From Candidatus Sordicultor aquaticus (lineage in GTDB: Bacteria > Atribacterota > Atribacteria > Atribacterales > Caldatribacteriaceae): a DNA stretch of 7,799 bases. The position numbers were made by a program, and so were the translations under genes. Location: assembly GCA_018056825.1 (NCBI GenBank), contig JAGPEW010000031.1, forward strand, positions 1 to 7,799. Reading direction: 5' to 3'. Within the stretch, counting starts at the first letter, position 1; every line of letters begins with the position of its first letter. The notes under the pieces were generated by a model, which did no database searches, had not been told where the DNA came from, and saw only the letters and a list, made by a program, of their open reading frames with translations. Of this stretch, positions 1-5,711 are shown piece by piece.

Positions 1-119
1 AAAAAGCTTCAATTTTTGTGTTGGGATTAAAAAATGCTTATCTTGGGGGAGCAATCTTAACTGGTTTGGCAGCTATTATTTCCCTTTTTATTCCTCATAG
101 TAATTTAATGAATAAGTAA
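1..119 (+). CDS. C-terminal fragment of a membrane protein, possibly an MFS-type transporter
   Basis: A plus-strand frame is open from the window edge (codons begin at base 3) to a TAA at 117-119 and gives 38 residues. The product reads K-A-S-I-F-V-L-G-L-K-N-A-Y-L-G-G-A-I-L-T-G-L, then a hydrophobic stretch ending in S-L-F-I-P-H-S-N and a short polar tail N-K. One hydrophobic span closed by an I-P plus polar residues resembles the last transmembrane helix of major facilitator superfamily (MFS) exporters. The fragment is too short to name the family with confidence. The gene converges on the minus-strand permease, with 183 bp between the two stops. Its start lies outside the window, so length and substrate are unknown. 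Confidence 0.55.
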   Translation, partial: KASIFVLGLKNAYLGGAILTGLAAIISLFIPHSNLMNK

Positions 120-223
120 TGCACTTTTAAAAAGGGATGAAAATGAAAGAAAAATCAATACCCTACCTCGAGCAAAACCAAATAGGAAGGGATAAAGCGG
201 TTCACAGACCTTCGGGTTGACCA

Positions 224-253
224 CTGGAGGGGGTTAGGTAACTAACCCCCCAG
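224..253. terminator. GC-rich hairpin between convergent genes, probable bidirectional terminator or mRNA 3' end
   Basis: The arms GGGGGTTAG (229-237) and CTAACCCCC (242-250) pair perfectly over 9 bp around a 4-nt loop. A 2-nt bulge allows three further pairs (224-226 with 251-253). The hairpin lies between the stop of the plus-strand fragment (119) and the stop of the minus-strand permease (303), where a terminator is expected for both. Neither strand has a U-tract after the stem, so it is not a classical intrinsic terminator. It may instead block 3' exonucleases or act with Rho. The rest of 120-302 holds no convincing gene. A palindrome GGCTTATAAGCC overlaps the permease stop codon at 292-303. 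Confidence 0.5.
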
Positions 254-302
254 ATAGATGGTTGTCGTTCTCTACAGGGAATACAGAACTCGGCTTATAA
301 GC

Positions 303-1265
303 CTACTTTCTCCTACCTAAAACTGAATACATAGCTACAGATACTACGATTATTAAACCATACACCAGTTGAGTCCAGAATCCAGTCATCCCCATAGCAA
401 TAATGCCTGCTTCCAACATACCAATAATTATAGCACCCATAAAAGTACCAAAAATCGTTCCCACTCCTCCAGTTACTGGAGTTCCTCCTAAAAATACGGC
501 TGCCATAGTTTTTAACATATATCCCTGTCCCAGGGTGGGCCAGAAGTAAACCACTTCCAAGCTGGCTAATATCCCGGCAAAAGCAGAAAAAACACCCATT
601 TGGGTAAAGACCAACATTCTCACCCGGTCTACATTAACTCCCATAACTCGGGCACTTTGAGGGTTGTCACCAGTAAAATAAATATGAGCTCCAAAACGGT
701 GATGATTCAAAATTAACCAGAGTATAAAAGCAATAGCTACCGTCCAGAGCATCTGAGCTGGTAGTTTCCCTCCGATTCTACCCACAAATCCTGAGTATAA
801 GGGACTGGTTCTGGTAGGAACTAAAGTTTTCCCCAATCCTCCACTTAAAACCTGGGTAGCACCAGCCCAAAAGAACTGAGTACCAATGGTCACTACCAAA
901 GAAGGGAGGTTTAGTTTTACTATTAATAAGCCGTTCATCAACCCTGCCCCTAATCCTACCAAGAGAGAAAACAATAAAGCTATCCCTACACTTTGAGTAG
1001 CATGAAAAGTTACAGTAAATACATATCCACTAAACCCCATAATAGAGGGAAAAGAAAGGTCCATCTCCCCGCATATTACCACCAGCGTCAAAGAGAGCGC
1101 TAAAATACCAAAAAAGGGGATATTGGACATAAAGGCATAGTAGATATTGCCAGAAAGAAAGGTCTTGGGGCTACCGATAATAAAAAGGATTAAAACCCCC
1201 AAAAAAACTAACAGAACACTTATTTGTAACTGATGCTGAGAAAATAAACTTTGCTCCCTTTTCAT
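303..1265 (-). CDS. CUT2-family sugar ABC transporter permease (RbsC/FrcC type)
   Basis: This is the membrane channel subunit of a sugar importer in the inner membrane; it is expected to dimerise and couple to the ATPase encoded upstream. The 320-residue protein matches the usual size of the BPD_transp_2 (RbsC-like) family and is strongly hydrophobic, with about 8-10 transmembrane spans. Family landmarks appear in order: CGEMDLSFPSIMG (65-77, the family GGIDLS region), GLMNGLLIVKLNLPSLVVTIG (begins 108), GDNPQSARVMGV (199-210), and AAVFLGGTPVTGGVGTIFGT (255-274), followed by a long hydrophobic C-terminal helix. The ATG at 1265 has an AGGGGG ribosome site 7 nt upstream (1273-1278). The gene is last in the locus and is separated from the ATPase gene by 118 bp that contain a strong hairpin. 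The GGI-to-GEM change in the first motif is slightly unusual. Substrate cannot be read from sequence; ribose, fructose, xylose or galactose types are all possible. Confidence 0.93.
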   Translation of the reverse strand: MKREQSLFSQHQLQISVLLVFLGVLILFIIGSPKTFLSGNIYYAFMSNIPFFGILALSLTLVVICGEMDLSFPSIMGFSGYVFTVTFHATQSVGIALLFSLLVGLGAGLMNGLLIVKLNLPSLVVTIGTQFFWAGATQVLSGGLGKTLVPTRTSPLYSGFVGRIGGKLPAQMLWTVAIAFILWLILNHHRFGAHIYFTGDNPQSARVMGVNVDRVRMLVFTQMGVFSAFAGILASLEVVYFWPTLGQGYMLKTMAAVFLGGTPVTGGVGTIFGTFMGAIIIGMLEAGIIAMGMTGFWTQLVYGLIIVVSVAMYSVLGRRK

Positions 1266-1298
1266 CCAGAGTCCCCCTAATATTTATATTACTGGAAT

Positions 1299-1350
1299 TT
1301 TAGGAGTAGAAAAAGGATCCTCTTTGGGGGACCCTTTCTCTACCCCTAAA
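1299..1350 (-). other. 22-bp intercistronic hairpin between ATPase and permease genes
   Basis: Arms at 1299-1320 and 1329-1350 form a 22-bp stem around an 8-nt loop. In the minus-strand RNA every pair is allowed: the three positions that are not Watson-Crick (1305/1344, 1311/1338, 1317/1332) are G-U wobbles. On the plus strand the same positions would be A-C mismatches. This asymmetry indicates a structure working in the operon transcript. No U-tract follows it, and the permease ribosome site is about 20 nt downstream. It is therefore more likely an RNA processing or stability element, or a partial attenuator, than a simple terminator. Such elements often set different amounts of adjacent transporter subunits; that role is inferred here. 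Confidence 0.7.
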
Positions 1351-1383
1351 TTAACCCTGTTCTAGTTTAAAGGTCGAAATCTT

Positions 1384-2214
1384 TTAAGGCATGAGAGATT
1401 GAAGTTCATCCTTTTCTGGCGCCGAAGATGATATTTTTTCTTTCTGATTATTAAGGCTTCCGGTCTGAGCCACCAGGTATAATTTATTAACTAATTCTTC
1501 CAGAGTAACTTCTACTTTTTTGAACTCACCTACAACTCTACCCCGGTCCAGAATTACTATACGGTCAGCTACTGGATAAACGTGATAAATGTTATGGGTA
1601 ATAAATATAGCAGATTTCCCTCTTTTCTTGATATCTTCCACAAAGTTTAATACTTTCTGGGTCTCAGAAAGAGAAAGACCGGTAGTGGGCTCATCCAGGA
1701 TGATAAGGTCAGCTTGGAAATGCAGTGCTCGGGCAATAGCAACTCCCTGCTTTTCTCCTCCGGAGAGCCCTTTCACTTCAGAATCTACCGATAGAGCCGA
1801 AGAGGTAAAGCCCATAAGCTCTTTCATAATCTTTTCTGTTTCTTCTCTTTCTCTTTGGATATCAATAAATCCCCCGGATTTGGCTACCTCTCTTCCCATA
1901 AATATGTTTCTCCATATAGTGTGCTGCTCACACAGTGCTCTTTCTTGAAAGACAGTTTCAACTCCCAGGTCTCGAGCTTTAGCTACCGAGTAATCCTCCA
2001 ACTTTTGCCCTTTCCAGTAAATCTCTCCCCGGTCAGGCCGATAAACTCCAGTCAAAATCTTAATTAAAGTAGATTTGCCAGCTCCATTATCGCCTAAAAG
2101 ACCCACTACTTCGTTGTATCCTACTTCAAAGTTAACATTACGTAATACCTCTACATGCCCAAAGGATTTGCAAATATTTACCATTTTAACCAGAACTTCA
2201 GACGGTTCAGCCAA
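1384..2214 (-). CDS. Sugar ABC transporter ATP-binding protein, single-domain FrcA-like
   Basis: This is the cytoplasmic ATPase that powers the sugar importer. All motifs of an ABC nucleotide-binding domain are present: Walker A GDNGAGKST (41-49), Q-loop VFQE with Gln90, signature LSGGE (150-154), Walker B LIILDEP (170-176) and the H-loop histidine in THN (His207). At 276 residues it has one nucleotide-binding domain, unlike the ~500-residue tandem RbsA/MglA/XylG proteins of most CUT2 systems. It matches the one-domain FrcA layout and must work as a homodimer. The C-terminal tail after about residue 250 is polar, Lys/Glu/Ser-rich and probably flexible. The start is a TTG at 2214, directly after the TAA of the binding-protein gene, with GGAGGG 10 nt upstream. 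The alternative ATG at residue 11 has no ribosome site and would remove the first conserved strand. Translation is probably coupled to the upstream gene. Confidence 0.93.
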   Translation of the reverse strand: MAEPSEVLVKMVNICKSFGHVEVLRNVNFEVGYNEVVGLLGDNGAGKSTLIKILTGVYRPDRGEIYWKGQKLEDYSVAKARDLGVETVFQERALCEQHTIWRNIFMGREVAKSGGFIDIQREREETEKIMKELMGFTSSALSVDSEVKGLSGGEKQGVAIARALHFQADLIILDEPTTGLSLSETQKVLNFVEDIKKRGKSAIFITHNIYHVYPVADRIVILDRGRVVGEFKKVEVTLEELVNKLYLVAQTGSLNNQKEKISSSAPEKDELQSLMP

Positions 2215-3207
2215 TTATCTAATTCCCTCCTCTACCAAAGGAGCAATTGCTTCCACGTTCCCAGCATGAATCAACCCCGAGCCAGTGTCAATGTGGAGTC
2301 CGGCGAACTTATACTTAATGGTCATACATAACTGGAGGATAGGGAGATAGCCTTGCAAAAATTGCTGCTGATCCAAAACTAAATCAGTAAATCCGCTTCG
2401 GATAGCCTCTAAAGTAGCAGATGATAGGTCAAAACCAGCTCCTACCACATCATCTGGTCCTAAACCGGCAGCTTTGAAGAAAGTTTGCATAGTAGCGGTT
2501 AAAGAACCATGGTCGGTAACTACTAATTTTACATCAGGGTGAGAAGAAACATACCCGGTGAAAATTGGGACTCCCAAAGGAGCATCAGCGTTGACTTCGG
2601 TAGAAATCTCTATGTAATCTACCACTAACCCTGCTTCTTCCAGAGCATCGATGACTCCTTTAGTTCTCAATCCTCGAGTAGGCTGAGAAAGCAATCCCCA
2701 AACCATGGCTCGATCTCCAGATTTTAAATCAAACATATTTACACATCCCTTACCTAAGGTAACCCCTGATTCGTAAAGTTCTTGTCCAACATAGCCAAAC
2801 CCTTGAGCTTTATATTTTGCTTCGGCACGGGGAAGTGTGGTGTTTTGAGAAGTAACTACAATACCTTTACTAAAGGCATCATCGATATGAACTTCCAGAG
2901 CATCGTCACCGGGATGCCCCATAATGGCAATACCATTTATATCGGAGGCTACTGCTTCTTTGAACTGGACCACCATTTGTTGTGGGTCCCAACCGGAAAA
3001 GACATATTCCACAGTACACCCTAAATCTTCTTCGGCAAACTGAGCTCCTTTATAAACCACGCTGGCAAAGGGGTCTCCAGGAGCGCCTCCACAGAAGAAA
3101 CGTATTTTAATCCCTTCAAACCTCTTACCCTGGGCAAAAGCCAAACTACTACCCAATACCAGTAAACTAATCACCAAAAATACCACTAACCAATGAATTT
3201 TTCTCAT
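2215..3207 (-). CDS. Periplasmic/extracytoplasmic sugar-binding protein of the CUT2 ABC transporter
   Basis: This is the substrate-capture subunit of the importer, acting outside the cytoplasmic membrane. Residues 1-25 form a Sec signal peptide (positive M-R-K-I-H, hydrophobic core, A-F-A before Gln26). There is no lipobox cysteine, so it is probably soluble, or held by the transporter if the cell has one membrane. The mature part is a Peripla_BP_4-type two-lobed fold: GDPFASVVYKGAQFAEEDLG (44-63) is the usual first helix region, followed by the NGIAIMGHP strand (91-99), SQNTTLP hinge region (120-126), the GLLSQPTRGLRTKG segment (171-184), DHGSLTATMQTF (232-243) and VLDQQQFLQGY (277-287). Its 330 residues are typical. 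The ATG at 3207 has AAAGGAGGT 7 nt upstream. A second, isolated ribosome-site sequence lies farther upstream (3287-3296). Ligand identity is unknown; the family binds pentoses, hexoses, autoinducer-2 or polyols. Confidence 0.92.
   Translation of the reverse strand: MRKIHWLVVFLVISLLVLGSSLAFAQGKRFEGIKIRFFCGGAPGDPFASVVYKGAQFAEEDLGCTVEYVFSGWDPQQMVVQFKEAVASDINGIAIMGHPGDDALEVHIDDAFSKGIVVTSQNTTLPRAEAKYKAQGFGYVGQELYESGVTLGKGCVNMFDLKSGDRAMVWGLLSQPTRGLRTKGVIDALEEAGLVVDYIEISTEVNADAPLGVPIFTGYVSSHPDVKLVVTDHGSLTATMQTFFKAAGLGPDDVVGAGFDLSSATLEAIRSGFTDLVLDQQQFLQGYLPILQLCMTIKYKFAGLHIDTGSGLIHAGNVEAIAPLVEEGIR
2225..2230 (-). promoter_or_regulatory. Ribosome binding site that fixes the TTG start of the ATPase gene
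   Basis: GGAGGG on the minus strand lies 10 nt before the TTG at 2214 and sits inside the last codons (Glu-Glu-Gly) of the binding-protein gene. The binding-protein TAA (2217-2215) and the TTG are adjacent with no gap. This supports TTG initiation and coupled translation. The next in-frame ATG (2184) has no purine-rich site before it. Confidence 0.7.
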
Positions 3208-3286
3208 GAGTTAAACCTCCTTTTTGTTATTAATAAACCACTAAAAAAACGACTTATAACTCCTCAGTTAAAATTTAAAAAAACTG

Positions 3287-3296
3287 TCACCTCCTT
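3287..3296 (-). promoter_or_regulatory. Isolated extended Shine-Dalgarno sequence upstream of the binding-protein gene
   Basis: The minus strand reads AAGGAGGTGA, a full 10-nt complement of the typical 16S rRNA 3' end. It lies 79 nt before the binding-protein ATG, which has its own strong site. No ATG, TTG or usable GTG follows at normal spacing: the GTG inside the motif would give only eight codons. The identical 10-mer occurs at 5667-5676 before the mutarotase gene. A Bacillus STAB-SD-like ribosome-docking or mRNA-protecting site is a reasonable explanation, but this is inferred. Confidence 0.5.
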
Positions 3297-3311
3297 CTTT
3301 ATTATTTTACT

Positions 3312-4400
3312 CTAAAAATTGAGAGGATAGTAGCCATATTTTTTAACTGTTTCTAAAAAAGAAAGGAAATTCTCTAAAGGGGTATCTAACTGGACGTGAT
3401 GGGTAGGAGAAATAATAAAACCACCACCAGGAGCCATAACTTTTATCCTTTCCCGGGTTTCTCTTTCCACTTCTTCTTCAGTTCCAAAAGGAAGAGTGTG
3501 TTGCTCATCAATAGTCCCCCAGAAAGAGAGTTTGTCTCCATAGCGTTCTTTCAAAAAAGCGGAGTCCATAGCCCGAGGTTGTATAGGGTTGAGAACGTCT
3601 ATTCCTATTTCAATTAATTCTTCTACAATGAGGTAAATATTTCCATCACTATGATAAGCAATTTTTAGATGAGGATTGATATTTTTTAATTCCCAGCAAA
3701 TGGTAGCCATTCGGGGTTTCAAATATTTTCGCCAAAGCTCAGGAGAAATTAACATTCCCTTTTGCGAACCTACATCGTCCCCCAACCAGATACCATCTAC
3801 TCCCATTTTCACCAATCTTTTAGCTGCCTCTAAGTGAAAATGAAAAGGGATATCCAGAACATAATTAGCTTTTTCTTCATCCTCTATCATATCCATCAAT
3901 AATTGGGTCATCCCTCGTAAATACCAGGAGGCTTCAAAAATAGTACATACCGTAACTCCCAAAATAAAATATTTTTCACCGTATTCTTCCATTACTCCTT
4001 CTAAAGGAGTATAAAGCTCTTCTCGGTGAGGGTTGGGAGGAATATATTGGTATAACCTATCACCAGCTAAAGGATGTTCAGCTATTTCAGTATAATGGCC
4101 TTTTCCAAAGGGAGTTTCATATTCTACTTGTCGCCATTTTATTCCCCAGTCACAGATGTATTCCTTCTCTTCTGAGGCATAGAAAGAATTACCCATGCCT
4201 ACTGCATATTGGATTATATCTAATCCCAAGGCTTCTTCTAAATCGTGAACTTCTCCGCCATGAGGATTGTAAAAGTGAGGGGGTAAACCTAAATAATTTC
4301 GTAGGCGTTGAGCAAACTCAGGAGTAAAACTGGCTATAATTGGCACTCGGTCTGGCTCACGGTGCTGAAGAGCAATTTTCACTCTCTCTTTGGAATTCAT
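3312..4400 (-). CDS. Uroporphyrinogen decarboxylase-like (UroD/MtaA superfamily) protein of unknown substrate
   Basis: This 362-residue cytoplasmic protein shows the PF01208 barrel pattern: MNSKERVKIALQHREPDRVP at the N-terminus, GVDGIWLGDDVGSQKGMLIS (200-219), SPELWRKYLKPR (219-230), the AYHSDGN loop (248-254), GIDVLNPIQP (266-275), LSFWGTIDEQ (291-300) and GGGFIISPTHHVQLDTPLENF (325-345). True heme-pathway UroD has an N-terminal R-Q-A-G-R substrate motif; here that region is H-R-E-P-D-R-V-P-I, so heme synthesis is unlikely. Corrinoid methyltransferases of the MtaA/MtbA branch use a His-x-Cys plus a later Cys for zinc; here the first site reads His250-Ser-Asp252 and the later one His334-His335, so those cysteines are missing. 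The gene sits 60 bp after the mutarotase and 104 bp before the binding protein, within the sugar locus. The start ATG at 4400 has AAGGGAG 7 nt upstream (4408-4414). Reaction and substrate are unknown; a role in modified or O-methylated sugar use is speculative. Confidence 0.85.
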   Translation of the reverse strand: MNSKERVKIALQHREPDRVPIIASFTPEFAQRLRNYLGLPPHFYNPHGGEVHDLEEALGLDIIQYAVGMGNSFYASEEKEYICDWGIKWRQVEYETPFGKGHYTEIAEHPLAGDRLYQYIPPNPHREELYTPLEGVMEEYGEKYFILGVTVCTIFEASWYLRGMTQLLMDMIEDEEKANYVLDIPFHFHLEAAKRLVKMGVDGIWLGDDVGSQKGMLISPELWRKYLKPRMATICWELKNINPHLKIAYHSDGNIYLIVEELIEIGIDVLNPIQPRAMDSAFLKERYGDKLSFWGTIDEQHTLPFGTEEEVERETRERIKVMAPGGGFIISPTHHVQLDTPLENFLSFLETVKKYGYYPLNF

Positions 4401-4414
4401 TGCTGCTCTCCCTT

Positions 4415-4449
4415 ATTTCCTCCCCTGTCTCAGGGACAGGGGAGGAAAT
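4415..4449 (-). other. Perfect 15-bp hairpin between mutarotase and UroD-like genes
   Basis: The arms ATTTCCTCCCCTGTC (4415-4429) and GACAGGGGAGGAAAT (4435-4449) are exact reverse complements around a 5-nt loop. On the transcript the structure begins 11 nt after the mutarotase stop and ends directly at the AAGGGAG ribosome site of the UroD-like gene. No U-tract follows, so it is not a standard terminator. Its 3' arm contains a second purine-rich GGGGAGGA, which is paired to a CCTCC in the 5' arm. Likely roles are protection of the upstream mRNA, a processing site, or limitation of UroD-like translation. Confidence 0.7.
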
Positions 4450-4460
4450 TAACTTACCTA

Positions 4461-5594
4461 CTATTCAACCAAAAATTTGTATATAGTTAAAGTAGAATAA
4501 ACTTCACCTGGCTTTAAAACGGCTGAGGGGAAATCGGGGTGGTTGGGAGAATCAGGATAGTGCTGAGTTTCCAAGCAAAAACCATAATATTGTCCATAAA
4601 GTTTTCCCTCTTTACCTCGAGTGTTAACCCAATTTCCAGTGTAAAGCTGAACCCCAGGCTCAGTAGTATAAACTTCCATTACCCGTCCGGTACTGGGTTC
4701 TTTTACCCGGGCTGCCAAAGCAAGTTCTCCAGTCTGATTATTGAGCACAAAGTTATGGTCATAACCTTTAAAAGGATCGCTGCCCTCTTTGCGAACCAAT
4801 TGGTCAATTCGCTCTCCTATTTTGTGAGGAGTAGTAAAATCAAGAGCAGTCCCCGCTACCGGAGCAATTCCGGTAGGAATAAGCGTATCATCGGCAGGGG
4901 TATATTTATCAGCCACAATCATTAGTTCATGATCTAAAACATTACCTGAGCCCTCCCCGGCAAGGTTGAAGTAGCTATGATTGGTTAAATTAATTACGGT
5001 AGGCTTATCGGTGGTGGCTAAATATTTTATTTTTATTTCGTTGTCATTGGTTAAAGTGAAAGTAACGCTTACCTGCAAATTGCCTGGGTATCCCTCTTCT
5101 CCATCGTGGCTTAAATATTTAAACCGTACTGCCGGACCTTCTGGAGTTTTCATGGGAATGGCTTCAAATATCTGGTCTTTAAAGCCTTTTAATCCTCCAT
5201 GTAAATGGTTGGGACCATTATTTTGAACCAGGGTATAAACTTTCCCATCCAGAGTGAATTGCCCACCGGCGATTCGATTGGCATAGCGCCCTACCGTGCA
5301 ACCAAAATAGGGATCGTAGGGATCGGGTTTTTCGTAGTCAGATACACTATCGAAACCTAATACTACATCACCTAAATTACCTTCTTTATCTGGTACGTAG
5401 ATAGATACCAATGTAGCCCCATAGTTAGTTAATTGTATCATAACCCCATTATCGTTGGTGAGAGTATAAAGTTTTATCGGTGCTCCTTCTTTGGTGTTTC
5501 CCCAGAAAGATTGTTCAACTTCTCCGGCAAAAGTTAAAACACTAAAACTGCACACCAGTAACAAAATTACTAAAAAACTAACTATCTTTTTCAT
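4461..5594 (-). CDS. galM: Exported aldose 1-epimerase (mutarotase)
   Basis: The enzyme interconverts alpha and beta anomers of aldoses such as glucose or galactose. The full GalM catalytic set is visible: Arg107 in GRYANRI (102-108), His132 in NHLHGG (129-134), His206 in NHSYFNLAG (205-213), Asp279 in GYDHNFVL (277-284) and the general base Glu342 in LETQHYPDSPN (341-351). These correspond to the Arg, His, His, Asp and Glu of characterised GalM proteins. Unlike most bacterial GalM it begins with a Sec signal peptide (M-K-K, a core of Val/Leu/Ile to about residue 20, L-T-F-A before Gly24), so it should act outside the cytoplasmic membrane. The 377 residues include about 23 for the signal. The ATG at 5594 follows AAAGGAGGA by 8 nt. 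It is the first structural gene after the regulator, 117 bp downstream. Its exact sugar is not readable from sequence. Confidence 0.92.
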   Translation of the reverse strand: MKKIVSFLVILLLVCSFSVLTFAGEVEQSFWGNTKEGAPIKLYTLTNDNGVMIQLTNYGATLVSIYVPDKEGNLGDVVLGFDSVSDYEKPDPYDPYFGCTVGRYANRIAGGQFTLDGKVYTLVQNNGPNHLHGGLKGFKDQIFEAIPMKTPEGPAVRFKYLSHDGEEGYPGNLQVSVTFTLTNDNEIKIKYLATTDKPTVINLTNHSYFNLAGEGSGNVLDHELMIVADKYTPADDTLIPTGIAPVAGTALDFTTPHKIGERIDQLVRKEGSDPFKGYDHNFVLNNQTGELALAARVKEPSTGRVMEVYTTEPGVQLYTGNWVNTRGKEGKLYGQYYGFCLETQHYPDSPNHPDFPSAVLKPGEVYSTLTIYKFLVE

Positions 5595-5660
5595 TATCTT
5601 ATTCCTCCTTTAAAACAATTAACCCTATATAAGCTAAAAACCTAAAACTAATTAATTTTC

Positions 5661-5691
5661 TCTATTTCACCTCCTTATATTCAGAAATAGA
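5661..5691 (-). promoter_or_regulatory. Isolated Shine-Dalgarno sequence displayed in a hairpin loop upstream of the mutarotase gene
   Basis: The arms TCTATTTC (5661-5668) and GAAATAGA (5684-5691) pair over 8 bp. The 15-nt loop contains most of the minus-strand AAGGAGGTGA (5667-5676). The motif is 72 nt before the mutarotase ATG, which has its own AAAGGAGGA. No start codon follows at a useful distance: the GTG inside the motif meets TAG after one codon. The same 10-mer lies before the binding-protein gene at 3287-3296. A ribosome-docking or mRNA-stabilising role is inferred. Confidence 0.5.
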
Positions 5692-5711
5692 TAATAAAAC
5701 CCCTCCCTTTT

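Noticed and set aside
137..220. Small plus-strand ORF of about 27 codons (M-K-M-K-E-K-S-I-P-Y-L-E-Q-N-Q) with a GGG before the ATG
   Set aside because: The ribosome site is poor, the ORF is very short, it resembles no family I know, and it runs into the terminator region. It could be the remnant of a gene start, but nothing supports it.
1589..1948. Plus-strand open frame of 119 codons opposite the ATPase gene
   Set aside because: The minus-strand frame carries every ABC ATPase motif. The plus-strand product has no recognisable domain and is an antisense shadow.
3312..4400. Heme-biosynthetic hemE
   Set aside because: The N-terminal arginine substrate motif of true uroporphyrinogen decarboxylase is absent and the neighbours are sugar transport genes.
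4539..4925. Plus-strand open frame of 128 codons opposite the mutarotase gene
   Set aside because: The opposite strand encodes all GalM catalytic residues; the plus-strand product is low in recognisable features and has no ribosome site context.
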